Shown: piece by piece, positions 41,469 through 50,105 of the stretch
Layout of the letters: the number at the start of each line of letters is the position of its first letter
Position numbering within the stretch: position 1 is the stretch's first letter
NCBI GenBank assembly: GCA_964476375.1
Contig: CAYYZW010000155.1
Location: 1-64,000 of the forward strand
Direction of reading: 5' to 3'
Length of the DNA stretch: 64,000 nt
Origin: SAT2750 sp964476375
GTDB taxonomy: Bacteria; Planctomycetota; Planctomycetia; Pirellulales; Pirellulaceae
Translations under genes and position numbers: made by a program
The notes under the pieces: model-generated
Seen by the model: only the letters and a program-made list of their open reading frames with translations
Database searches by the model: none
Told to the model about the DNA's origin: nothing

Positions 41469-43769
41469 ATGAACGAATACCAGCCCCTGTTTTTTGATGA
41501 CCCGGAGGACGAGGCGGCCGATCCCGGTGGTCCTGTTCCGGGACTGGCGGCGACAGTCGTTTTTTCCGAAGCTCCCGGTGGTCCTTTCGATTACCTGGTC
41601 CCTCCCCAGTTTCAGGAGACCATTTCCCCGGGACAGCGGGTGCGAGTACCGCTGGGCCGAGGAAACCGCATGATCACCGGTTACTGCGTGCAGGTGGGAG
41701 AGCCGGATCCAGAATCCCCCTGGAAACTCAAGCCGATTGATTCGGTGATCGATGACCAGCCGTTGCTCTCGACACGCATGCTGGAACTGACCCGCTGGAT
41801 GGCGGACTACTATATCGCCAGCTGGGGGCAGGTGCTGGAAGCCGTGGTGCCGGCCGGGGTCCGTTCCTCGGCAGGGACACGGAAGGTCATATTTTACCAG
41901 CCGGCCGATGATCTGGCGGCCCAGCTTGAGCAGATCAAGCTGCCCCCCAAGCAGCGCCAGGTGATCGAGCTGGCAGCCGGCCAGGATCAGCCGATCCCGG
42001 CCCGGCAGCTTGCCGAGCAGGCCGGGTGCACGCTGGCACCGCTCAAATCACTGGAGAAAAAAGGCCTGCTGGTTGCCAGCCAGCGCCGTATTTACCAGGG
42101 GGATCTCTCCGAGCAGGTGGCAGGCCGGGAGTTGCCGCTGGATTTGAACGACGACCAGAAGGCGGCCCTGGGGGAAATCCTCCAGGCCCAGCGGTCCGGC
42201 CAGCAGCAGACCGTGCTGCTCCATGGCGTTACCGGCAGTGGCAAGACAGAGGTCTATATCCAGGCGATCGAGCAGGTTGTCCGGGATGGTCGCCAGGCGA
42301 TCGTCCTGGTTCCCGAAATAAGCCTGACTCCCCAGACCCGTCATCGCTTCCGCTGTCGCTTTGACCAGGTCGCGGTCCTCCATAGTCACCTCAGTAACAG
42401 TGAACGCCACTGGCACTGGCGACGGATTGCCAGCGGGGAGGTCCAGGTTGTGGTGGGGGCGCGTAGCGCGGTATTTGCCCCGGTGCCCCGGCTGGGCCTG
42501 ATTGTCCTGGACGAGGAGCACGAACCGACCTTCAAGCAGGAGACGGTTCCTCGTTACCATGCCCGGGATGTCGCCAGGCAGCGTTCGAAGCTGGAGGGGA
42601 TTCCTCTTGTCCTTGGCTCAGCGACCCCCTCCCTGGAGAGTTGGCAACAGACCGTGACGGGCCATGCCCAGCTTGTCCAGCTTCCTCGCAGGGTGCTGGG
42701 GCGTCCGTTGCCGGACGTTGCCACGATCGACCTGCGAAACGAGTATGGCCGCAAGGGATCCCGTGGTGCCATCAGCCAGCCACTTTACCATGCAATGCGG
42801 CAGACGCTTGACCAGGAAGGCCAGGTGATTCTGCTTCTCAATCGCAGGGGTTTTTCCACGAGTATCCAGTGTCCTGCCTGTGGTAACGTCGTCCGCTGTC
42901 CCCAGTGTGACGTGGCCCTGACCCATCACCGTCCGTCGGCAGGGGGGGGAGAGCGGGCGGTCTGTCACTACTGTGACCATGAATCGATCGCGCCGACGAA
43001 CTGTCCGGACTGCAGGGCCGACTCCATCCGCTACGCGGGCCAGGGGACACAGCGACTGGAGGCGGAAGTACGGGCCCGTTTTGCCGGCATCCCGTGCTTG
43101 CGAATGGATAGTGATACGATGCGGAAACCCAACAGCCATGAGCAGGCACTGGCCCGTTTCCGGGACGGCGAAGTGAGAATCCTGGTGGGGACACAGATGA
43201 TTGCCAAGGGGCTGGATTTTCCCGGTGTCACGCTGGTCGGCGTGGTCAATGCGGATACCTCCCTCCACTTCCCTGATTTCCGAGCAGCAGAAAGGACCTT
43301 TCAGCTGGTCACGCAGGTGGCCGGTCGCACCGGCCGGGGAGATCTTGGTGGCCGGGTCCTGGTACAGACTTTTTCCCCCGGTCACCCTGCCATCCAGGCG
43401 GCAGTCCGTCAGGAATTTGAAGCCTTTACGGAACAGGAACTTCCTGCCCGTGAGGGATTCGGTTTCCCTCCCTTTTCCTCCGTGGTGCGGTTGATCGTGC
43501 GAGGGGAGGATGAGCAGCGGACAGCGGAATATGCCCAGTTCCTGGTGGACCAGGTGAAAGAACGGACGGGCGATCCGGAAGCAATGCGGACGCTGGGGCC
43601 GGCCCCGGCCCCGATTACTCGCCTGCGGGACAAGTACCGGTTTCACGCACTGCTCATAAGCGAACAGCCAGGGCAACTCCAGGATGAACTCAGGCAGCTT
43701 GTCCAGCAGGAACGGAACCCTCCCGGAATCCAATGGGTGGTCGACGTCGACCCGATGTCGTTGCTTTAA
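41469..43769 (+). CDS. priA: Primosomal replication-restart helicase PriA
   Basis: 3'-5' DNA helicase that recognises stalled forks and reloads DnaB. Length about 766 residues. An N-terminal DNA-binding domain (FDYLVPPQF to about 190) is followed by the helicase core: Walker A GVTGSGKTEVY (near residue 250), the DEEHEPTF motif, GSATPSLESW, then the zinc module CPACGNVVRCPQC and CHYCDH with CPDC (about 465-520), and helicase motif GTQMIAKGLDFPGVTLVG with VAGRTGRG. The start is uncertain: ATG 41469 has poor Shine-Dalgarno, while TTG 41424 follows AAGGA but adds 15 unlikely residues. A promoter-like TTGCCA-N18-TATCGT lies upstream. Complete protein. Confidence 0.94.
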   Translation: MNEYQPLFFDDPEDEAADPGGPVPGLAATVVFSEAPGGPFDYLVPPQFQETISPGQRVRVPLGRGNRMITGYCVQVGEPDPESPWKLKPIDSVIDDQPLLSTRMLELTRWMADYYIASWGQVLEAVVPAGVRSSAGTRKVIFYQPADDLAAQLEQIKLPPKQRQVIELAAGQDQPIPARQLAEQAGCTLAPLKSLEKKGLLVASQRRIYQGDLSEQVAGRELPLDLNDDQKAALGEILQAQRSGQQQTVLLHGVTGSGKTEVYIQAIEQVVRDGRQAIVLVPEISLTPQTRHRFRCRFDQVAVLHSHLSNSERHWHWRRIASGEVQVVVGARSAVFAPVPRLGLIVLDEEHEPTFKQETVPRYHARDVARQRSKLEGIPLVLGSATPSLESWQQTVTGHAQLVQLPRRVLGRPLPDVATIDLRNEYGRKGSRGAISQPLYHAMRQTLDQEGQVILLLNRRGFSTSIQCPACGNVVRCPQCDVALTHHRPSAGGGERAVCHYCDHESIAPTNCPDCRADSIRYAGQGTQRLEAEVRARFAGIPCLRMDSDTMRKPNSHEQALARFRDGEVRILVGTQMIAKGLDFPGVTLVGVVNADTSLHFPDFRAAERTFQLVTQVAGRTGRGDLGGRVLVQTFSPGHPAIQAAVRQEFEAFTEQELPAREGFGFPPFSSVVRLIVRGEDEQRTAEYAQFLVDQVKERTGDPEAMRTLGPAPAPITRLRDKYRFHALLISEQPGQLQDELRQLVQQERNPPGIQWVVDVDPMSLL

Positions 43770-43863
43770 GCATGGATCGCTCCAGCTTGCCCTAGTTCAC
43801 GGTGTCCGGAGTCCATAAAATAAGCGGTGACAAGTATTTTCTCCTGCCTCCAGGCGGTGCTTC

Positions 43864-45738
43864 ATGGCATATCGGCCGTCCAACACCGACACTGTCTCCG
43901 GGAATCCGGGGCAGCGAAATCCCCGCAGGAATCTTGCCACTCGTGTGCTGGGTGAAACCAGCCTGGAACGGAAATGCCGGGTCTTTTTTGTCTGCTGCCT
44001 GGGACTGCTCATCGGCGGTGCTTTCTTTTTCGTGGAAGGCGAGACATACAAGCTGGTGATGAAGAATACCCAGGGCAAGGGCCGTGACCTGGTCGACATG
44101 ATCCTGCTCCGTTCCCATATCGATTACTGGGAGGATCGTGATGAGTACAAGAAACTTGCCAAGGACCTGCTGGCCGACCTGCAGCAGCACCAGGACTATG
44201 AATCGAGCATCCTGGCCCTGGACGGGGATGCGCGCCCGGTTCGACTGGGAAGGGATGTGATGCCTCCGGCCGATGCCGATGAGGCGCTGATTATCAGCCA
44301 TCTCAAGCAGCAGATGAAATCGCAGGAGCCGCAGCAGGACCAGGTCCCGCCCAGTGGCGATCTCCTGCCTGTCAATGCCGAGCGGCGACTCCCGGGGAAG
44401 AACGAGTATCACTACTATGAACCGATCTACTGGGGCCGGACCTGTTATGCCTGCCATCTGGCATTGATTGACGCCGGTGTGGAGGCCCATTCGGAAGGGG
44501 CCTCGCTGCAGGGTAACGCGGCACCCTTTACGGTGGTCAAGATCGTGATCCCCTTTGATGAGACCCGCAAGGCGATCAACCGGGTCAGGGCCATCCTGAT
44601 TTCCGTGGCGATCCTGACCATCTTCATTGCCATGGTGGTACTCTACATCATCATCCGGGTCCTGGTCGTCAAGCCGCTGAAGCACTTGCGGAACGTCTCC
44701 GATGCGGTTCGTGATGGGGATCTGGAGCAGCGTGCAACGATTGAAACGAATGACGAGTTTGAGGATCTGGCAGTCTCTTTCAATCTCATGCTGCGGAGCC
44801 TTACCGAAACGCAGAACGAGCTCCAGGATGTCAACCAGGACCTGGATAACAAGGTCGACCAGATGGCCCAGCTGACGATGCGACTTTACGAGCTGAATCG
44901 CCTGAAGGATGATTTCCTGGCAAACATGAGCCACGAGCTACGGACGCCTCTTAACAGTATCATTGGTTTCTCCGAAGTGCTGCATGGGATCCCTGAACTG
45001 TCGGGACAGCAGAAGCGTTATACCGAGAATATCCAGAACTCGGGGCGTGTCCTGCTGGAGATGATTAACGATATTCTCGACCTGGCAAAGATCGAGGCCG
45101 GCAAGATGGAGGTCAGGCCAAGCGAGTTCTCCCTGGAAGTGATCGTTCAGGCCCAGTGCGACCTGGTTCGCACCTTGAGTGATGAGAAGAACATCGACCT
45201 GGACGTGGTCGTGGAAAAAGTGGATCGGCCGGTTTACCAGGACCAGACGAAGATCCAGCAGATTCTCACGAACCTGCTCTCCAATGCCGTGAAATTCACG
45301 CCGGAAGGAGGACGGATTACGGTTACCGCCGGTCTCGAGGAAGACCAGACGCTGTCGATCTCGGTGGCCGATACCGGGGTTGGTATTGCCGAGGAGGACC
45401 GGGACGTTGTTTTTGAGAAGTTCCGGCAGGGGACCGCGACCACCCACACTGACAACCTGGCTCGCGAGTACATGGGGACCGGGCTGGGGTTGTCGATTGT
45501 CCAGGAACTCTGCAAGCTGCTGGGAGGGGAAGTGATGTTCGAGAGCGAACTTGGCAAGGGAAGCACGTTTACCGTGGTCCTCCCCTGGGTGGGGCCGGAA
45601 AGAGCGCCGCTCGAGTCGGATCTCAATCAACGACTGGAAGAATTGACTCGCTCGCAGGCCTCTTTCTCGGTTGAAACGGGAAAGAACGTCGATGACGAAC
45701 CGTCCTCCATCGAAGAAGCAGGCGTGGAACAGGGCTGA
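43864..45738 (+). CDS. Membrane histidine kinase with haem-c-type CxxCH sensor motif
   Basis: A 624-residue hybrid-less sensor kinase. Helix 1 (residues about 40-58, FFVCCLGLLIGGAFFFVEG) and helix 2 (about 243-265) bracket a periplasmic sensor region that contains YWGRTCYACHLALID, a CxxCH haem-attachment motif near residues 194-198. HAMP follows (VVKPLKHLRNVSDAV), then a coiled-coil, H box FLANMSHELRTPLNSI (His near 361), N box LSNAVKFTPEGG, G1 VADTGVGIAEEDR, F box FEKFRQGTA and G2 GTGLGLSIVQEL. All kinase motifs are intact. A covalent haem in the sensor could detect redox state or a gas (inference). It resembles Tll0287-like or DUF3365 sensors, which also carry CxxCH. No response regulator is adjacent. 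Confidence 0.85.
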   Translation: MAYRPSNTDTVSGNPGQRNPRRNLATRVLGETSLERKCRVFFVCCLGLLIGGAFFFVEGETYKLVMKNTQGKGRDLVDMILLRSHIDYWEDRDEYKKLAKDLLADLQQHQDYESSILALDGDARPVRLGRDVMPPADADEALIISHLKQQMKSQEPQQDQVPPSGDLLPVNAERRLPGKNEYHYYEPIYWGRTCYACHLALIDAGVEAHSEGASLQGNAAPFTVVKIVIPFDETRKAINRVRAILISVAILTIFIAMVVLYIIIRVLVVKPLKHLRNVSDAVRDGDLEQRATIETNDEFEDLAVSFNLMLRSLTETQNELQDVNQDLDNKVDQMAQLTMRLYELNRLKDDFLANMSHELRTPLNSIIGFSEVLHGIPELSGQQKRYTENIQNSGRVLLEMINDILDLAKIEAGKMEVRPSEFSLEVIVQAQCDLVRTLSDEKNIDLDVVVEKVDRPVYQDQTKIQQILTNLLSNAVKFTPEGGRITVTAGLEEDQTLSISVADTGVGIAEEDRDVVFEKFRQGTATTHTDNLAREYMGTGLGLSIVQELCKLLGGEVMFESELGKGSTFTVVLPWVGPERAPLESDLNQRLEELTRSQASFSVETGKNVDDEPSSIEEAGVEQG

Positions 45739-45770
45739 AGATAACGACGAGAATGGGCAGGCAGGTGAGC

Positions 45771-46238
45771 ATGGCGACCGGGACCAATGAGGCGACCGTT
45801 CATCTTTTTACCGATGGCGGTTGTAGTGGGAACCCCGGTCCGGGAGGCTGGGCTTATGTCCTGTACCATCTTCCCAGTGGTAAGAAAAAAGAGTCGTCCG
45901 GGGGAGAGGCGGAGACGACCAATAACCGGATGGAACTCGAAGCGGTGATCCAGGGACTGGGGACGCTCAAGCACTCCTGCTCGGTTGTGCTGTTCACCGA
46001 CAGCGTCTATGTCGGCAAGGGGATCAGTGAGTGGCTCACTCGCTGGAAGAAGAACGGCTGGAAGCGGAAGGAAAAGAATCGCCTCGTGCCGATCAAGAAC
46101 GAGCAACACTGGCGGAGACTTGACGCCCTGCTTGGACAACACCAGGTCCGCTACGAGCGTGTTGCCGGGCATTCCGGCCATCCGGAAAACGAACGCTGTG
46201 ACGAGCTGGCCGTAGCGGCTTACCAGAAGTACCTCTAG
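45771..46238 (+). CDS. rnhA: Ribonuclease HI
   Basis: Degrades RNA in RNA-DNA hybrids. Four metal-binding carboxylates are seen: FTDGGCSGNPGPGGWAYVL (Asp), NRMELEAV (Glu), LFTDSVYVGKGI (Asp) and NERCDELAV (Asp). It also has VAGHSGHPENE with the catalytic His. About 155 residues from ATG 45771, which follows GGCAGG at a suitable distance; ATG 45753 is an alternative. It follows the histidine kinase by 32 bases and is convergent with recG. Confidence 0.93.
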   Translation: MATGTNEATVHLFTDGGCSGNPGPGGWAYVLYHLPSGKKKESSGGEAETTNNRMELEAVIQGLGTLKHSCSVVLFTDSVYVGKGISEWLTRWKKNGWKRKEKNRLVPIKNEQHWRRLDALLGQHQVRYERVAGHSGHPENERCDELAVAAYQKYL

Positions 46239-46249
46239 GCCGCTATCGG

Positions 46250-48349
46250 CTAACCCACGTCACCAAGATCCAGGACATCCCCGTAACGGATCAGCACGCG
46301 GCGGCGGAGCGTGGCACGCTCAGGATCCTGCAGTCCCGGATCCTGCCGGAGCATCTCGCGAGCATCCTGGCGGGCTTCTTCCAGGATCGGGAAATCCACC
46401 GGCAGGCGGGCAATGCGGAAAGGGGGAAGCCCGTGCTGGCGGGTGCTGAAAAGGTCTCCGGGGCCACGCAGTTCAAAATCGACCTCGGCCAGCTTGAAAC
46501 CGTCGTTCATCTCGACCAGCGCTTCCAGGCGCTGGTGGGATTCTTCCGTGGCGGGATCGGCAAACACGCAGAGAAACCCCTCGTGCTTTCCACGCCGGAT
46601 ACGGCCCCTCAGCTGGTGGAGCTGGGCCAGCCCGAACTGCTGGCCATCCTCGATTGTCATGATCGTCGCATTGGGTACATTGACCCCGACCTCGACCACG
46701 CTGGTCGCCACAAGGACCTGGATGGTCCCCTCGGCGAACTGCTGCATGACCCTGTTTTTCTCCTCGGCCGGAAGGCGTCCGTGGATCAGTCCCAGGCGGA
46801 ATTCCTCCAGTTCCCCGTTGGCCAGTGCCTCGTAGGTCTGCTCAACACCTGCAAGCAGGGCGTCATCGCTGGCATCCACCAGGGGAGTGATCACGTACCC
46901 CTGGCGACCCTCGCGCAGCGTCTGCCGGTAGAACTCCCACCAGTCGGTTCGTTCGGCCGGGCCCGCCAGGCGGGTCTGGACCTGCTGCTGGTGGGCCGGT
47001 CCACTCTCCAGCAGCGACACCTCCAGGTCCCCGAAGAGGACCATCGAGACGGTGCGCGGGATCGGGGTCGCTGTCATGACCAGGTAGTGCGGCGCCAGCG
47101 CTGTTTTCTTCAGTACCGCCCGTTGCTGCACGCCAAACTTGTGCTGCTCGTCGATCACCACCAGCCCCAGCCCCTGGAACTGGACGTCCTCGTGGCCCAG
47201 CGCGTGTGTGCCCACGACCAGGTCGATGGTCCCGTCCTTCAGGCCGGAGAGTGTCTGCCGACGGTCGGCGGCGGAGAGGGAGCCGGTCAGTGAAGCGATC
47301 CGGACCTGGCTCTGGGATAGGTCCTGCTGGAGCGTTCGCAGGTGTTGCATTGCCAGGATCTCGGTGGGAGCCATCAGGATGGCCTGGTAACCGTGAGCCA
47401 CGGCCAGCAACATCGCGTACTCGGCAACCACGGTCTTGCCGCTGCCGACATCCCCCTGCAGCAGCCTGTTCATGGGGATCTGCCGGCCCATGTCGGAGGA
47501 GATCTCGGCGATCACGCGCTGCTGGGGTGTGGTCAGCTGGAATGGAAACCGGTCGAGGATGCGCTGGTGGATCTTCTCGGTCGCGGGAAGTTCGGCGGCC
47601 AGGCGGTCCCGTGAAAGACTCCACCGGCGGAGTGCCAGTGCCAGTTGCAGGGCCAGCAGCTCCTGGTAGACAAACCGGTATCGAGCCTCTTCGACCTCTG
47701 CCATCTCCTGGGGATGATGGATCTGCTCCAGTGCCGGCCCGATGGCCAGCAGTTTTTTTTCCTCTAGCAGGCGAGCGGGAAAGACTTCCTCGATGGTCGG
47801 CCCGAGCTGGCGTGCCACGTCCGAGACGATCCGCCGCAGGTGGAATTGAGAGAGTCCCTCGGTGAGCGAGTAGACAGGCAGGATGGTTGTGTCCGGTGGT
47901 ACCTCATCCTCTTGCAGGTGGATTGTTCGTGGATGCGTGATTTCCCATGTTCCGTCACGTTGCTTGACCTGCCCGGAGATCATCACCCGCTGCCCGACTT
48001 CAAATCTGGCCCGCATGAATGGCTGGTTGAACCAGGTGCAGGAGAGCCGGCCGCTGCCGTCGTCGACCTGGACGATCAGCATCTGTCGCCTCCTTCCAAT
48101 CCGCCGGGTATCGATCTGGGACACGGTACCGACAATGCTCACGTCAGCCCCCTCCTCGAGCTGGTCGACCCGGCACTGTTCTCCCAGCTGTTCGTAGCTC
48201 CGGGGGAAAAAGAAAAGCACGTCCCCGGCAGTTGCCAGCCCGAGTCGGCGGAGCAGGGGGGCCCTGCGCGGCCCGACGTGTTTGAGGAACTGGACCCCGG
48301 TTGACAACTCGATGTCTGCCGCGGACCCGGCCGCTCCCTGTTCGGTCAT
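46250..48349 (-). CDS. recG: ATP-dependent DNA helicase RecG
   Basis: Branch-migrating helicase for fork reversal and recombination. About 699 residues from ATG 48349 (GGGAGGG five bases upstream). The N-terminal wedge/OB domain (about 10-170: LSTGVQFLKHVGPRRAPLLR; SIVGTVSQIDTRRIGRR) precedes the helicase core: Walker A LLQGDVGSGKTVVAEYAM, MAPTEILAMQH, DEQHKFGVQQR and TATPIPRT. The C-terminal domain has VATSVVEVGVNVPNATIM, QLHQLRGRIRRGKHEGF and ends with the RecG-specific FELRGPGDLFSTRQHGLP segment. It is adjacent and co-directional with purD, which reads toward it (11 bases or more separate them). Complete. Confidence 0.95.
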   Translation of the reverse strand: MTEQGAAGSAADIELSTGVQFLKHVGPRRAPLLRRLGLATAGDVLFFFPRSYEQLGEQCRVDQLEEGADVSIVGTVSQIDTRRIGRRRQMLIVQVDDGSGRLSCTWFNQPFMRARFEVGQRVMISGQVKQRDGTWEITHPRTIHLQEDEVPPDTTILPVYSLTEGLSQFHLRRIVSDVARQLGPTIEEVFPARLLEEKKLLAIGPALEQIHHPQEMAEVEEARYRFVYQELLALQLALALRRWSLSRDRLAAELPATEKIHQRILDRFPFQLTTPQQRVIAEISSDMGRQIPMNRLLQGDVGSGKTVVAEYAMLLAVAHGYQAILMAPTEILAMQHLRTLQQDLSQSQVRIASLTGSLSAADRRQTLSGLKDGTIDLVVGTHALGHEDVQFQGLGLVVIDEQHKFGVQQRAVLKKTALAPHYLVMTATPIPRTVSMVLFGDLEVSLLESGPAHQQQVQTRLAGPAERTDWWEFYRQTLREGRQGYVITPLVDASDDALLAGVEQTYEALANGELEEFRLGLIHGRLPAEEKNRVMQQFAEGTIQVLVATSVVEVGVNVPNATIMTIEDGQQFGLAQLHQLRGRIRRGKHEGFLCVFADPATEESHQRLEALVEMNDGFKLAEVDFELRGPGDLFSTRQHGLPPFRIARLPVDFPILEEARQDAREMLRQDPGLQDPERATLRRRVLIRYGDVLDLGDVG

Positions 48350-48395
48350 CGTGACCCTCCCACTCTCCTGCCGACGTCCGCCCACTTCTGCCGGT

Positions 48396-49697
48396 TTAAC
48401 GGGCCGGCGTGCGAATTGCCTTGTCGGCGATGTCCGAGCGATACCATGCGCCCTGCCAGTGGATCTTCTCGATTGCCTTGTAAGCGTGCTCCTGAGCGGC
48501 GGCCACGGTCTCTCCCAGTGCCGTCACTCCCAGCACCCTGCCCCCATGGTTGACCACCTGTCCTTCCTGGAGAGTGGTTCCGGCGTGGAATACCTTGACC
48601 TTGTCCATCGCATCCGCCTCGTCAATTCCCTCGATCACGTGCCCCTTCTCGTAGCTGCCAGGGTATCCCTCGCTGGCCATGACCACACAGACCGATGCCT
48701 GGGGGTCCCATTGAGGTGGCTCGACCTGGTCGAGCTGTCCGTCGAGCGTGGCCTCGATCAGGTCCACCAGGTCGGACTGCAGACGCATCAACAGGGGTTG
48801 GCACTCCGGGTCGCCAAAGCGGACGTTGTATTCCAGTACCCGGGGGCCGGCAGGGGTGATCATCAGGCCGGCGTACAGGATCCCCTTGTAGGGACTCCCG
48901 GCACGGTTCATTTCGTGGATGGTGGGGACCAGGATCTGTTCCTCGATCCAACCCTGTAATTCGTTGTCCACCAGCGGGGCCGGGCTATAGGCTCCCATGC
49001 CACCGGTATTGGGGCCCGTGTCCCCGTCAAAGGCTGCCTTGTGGTCCTGGGCGGGCGGAAGTGTCACCAGGGCATGTCCATCGGTGATTGCCAGCACGCT
49101 GACCTCTTCGCCCTGCAGCCGTTCCTCGAGAATAAACTCGTTGCCGGCATCTCCAAAAACCCGTTCTCTTGCGATCTGCTCGATCGCCTCCGCTACCTCC
49201 TGCCGGCTACTACAGACAAAGACGCCCTTGCCCGCAGCCAGGCCATTCGCCTTGACCACCAATGGCAGCTTCTCCTTGGCATCCGGGTAGCGATCTTCCA
49301 GGTGCTGGAAGGCCTCTTCGGCGGAGTGAAAAACCGAGTGGCTGGCTGTTGGGATTCCGGCATCCATCAGGACCTGTTTGCAGAAGACCTTGCTTCCTTC
49401 CAGCCGGGCGGCGGAACGGGAGGGGCCGAAGACGCGCAGGCCACTCTGTTCAAAGCGGTCCACAAGGCCGTCGGCAAGCGGGATTTCCGGTCCCACCACG
49501 GTCAGTCCGACCTCGTTGCGGAGGGCGAACTGAAGTAACTGGTCGTAATCGTCGGCCGGGATATGGATGTTCTCTACTTCCGCCGCCGTCCCCGCATTCC
49601 CAGGTGCCACGAAGACCTGGTCGACTCGTGAACTCTGTGAGATCTTCCATGCGAGCGCGTGCTCACGCCCCCCACCACCGATAACCAAGACCTTCAT
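48396..49697 (-). CDS. purD: Phosphoribosylamine-glycine ligase
   Basis: ATP-grasp enzyme that joins glycine to phosphoribosylamine in purine synthesis. ATG 49697 gives the obligatory MKVLVIGGGGREHALAWKI N-terminus; the frame upstream to 49868 is not homologous. Also seen: VGPEIPLADGLVD, FGPSRSAARLEGSKVFCK, the ATP-grasp VVKANGLAAGKGVFV, GEEVSVLAITDG, GPNTGGMGAYSPAP and LEYNVRFGDPECQ with metal-binding residues. About 433 residues, normal length. It precedes recG (on the minus strand, purD is upstream of recG) and diverges from the respiratory cluster. Confidence 0.95.
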   Translation of the reverse strand: MKVLVIGGGGREHALAWKISQSSRVDQVFVAPGNAGTAAEVENIHIPADDYDQLLQFALRNEVGLTVVGPEIPLADGLVDRFEQSGLRVFGPSRSAARLEGSKVFCKQVLMDAGIPTASHSVFHSAEEAFQHLEDRYPDAKEKLPLVVKANGLAAGKGVFVCSSRQEVAEAIEQIARERVFGDAGNEFILEERLQGEEVSVLAITDGHALVTLPPAQDHKAAFDGDTGPNTGGMGAYSPAPLVDNELQGWIEEQILVPTIHEMNRAGSPYKGILYAGLMITPAGPRVLEYNVRFGDPECQPLLMRLQSDLVDLIEATLDGQLDQVEPPQWDPQASVCVVMASEGYPGSYEKGHVIEGIDEADAMDKVKVFHAGTTLQEGQVVNHGGRVLGVTALGETVAAAQEHAYKAIEKIHWQGAWYRSDIADKAIRTPAR

Positions 49698-49950
49698 AAC
49701 CGACTTCCTTGTGCGATGATGTCCTTCACCCTTGCTGCAGCGAACGGCCGTATTATGGCAACCGGGCTGTGCATAATCGAGAGGGGGTAGGTCGGCAAAT
49801 TGCTCTCCCGCTGGCAGGAATTTTGGCAGAGCCAAGAGCGAGGGAAATGGTACCTGAGTTGTCCTCACGGCTGGCGAGTCGAAGTTGAGAAAGAGAGCAG
49901 GATGGGGGAGTTGACAAGGTAAGGCGAAGGACTACAAATTAGGGAAATAA

Positions 49951-49972
49951 GCTTGTGAAACCTATCACAAGC
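49951..49972. promoter_or_regulatory. CRP/FNR-family operator-like palindrome upstream of the Rieske gene
   Basis: GCTTGTGA-AACCTA-TCACAAGC: perfect 8-base inverted arms with a 6-base centre. The core TGTGA-N6-TCACA is exactly the consensus of CRP-type regulators. The centre is at about 49961.5, near 144 bases before the Rieske ATG. It is followed at once by GATTTTTTT, so in RNA it would also look like a short intrinsic terminator; the operator reading is preferred because it lies in a promoter region with no gene reading into it from the left. Regulator unknown. Confidence 0.5.
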
Positions 49973-50052
49973 GATTTTTTTGGCGAAGAAAAAGGATCTC
50001 TTTTTCTCCAGGTAGCGGGCGGGCCGTCCAGAGCGTCCGATGGGTTTTTGAT

Positions 50053-50058
50053 TATAAA
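50053..50058 (+). promoter_or_regulatory. Possible -10 box of the Rieske/cytochrome b operon
   Basis: TATAAA in the context TTGATTATAAATGG, 48 bases before the ATG at 50106. The -35 position has no good match, as often seen at activator-dependent promoters. The predicted start, near 50064, is about 102 bases from the centre of the CRP-like palindrome. Confidence 0.3.
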
Positions 50059-50105
50059 TGGATGGCATGCGTTGAGCTTGTACGCCATGGATCTCGTGAG
50101 ACGTG

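Larger units (their letters stand above)
49698..50105. other. 408-base divergent intergenic region before the respiratory cluster
   Basis: No coding sequence is apparent. The left part is close to purD and must contain its promoter. The right part is AT-rich and contains the TGTGA-N6-TCACA palindrome (49951-49972), a T-run immediately after it, and a TATAAA box (50053-50058). Nothing else of note was seen. Confidence 0.6.

Noticed and set aside
49951..49981. Intrinsic terminator reading of the hairpin plus T-run
   Set aside because: Possible in form, but no gene reads into it from the left and it lies in a divergent promoter region. The exact CRP consensus makes an operator more likely; kept as an alternative.
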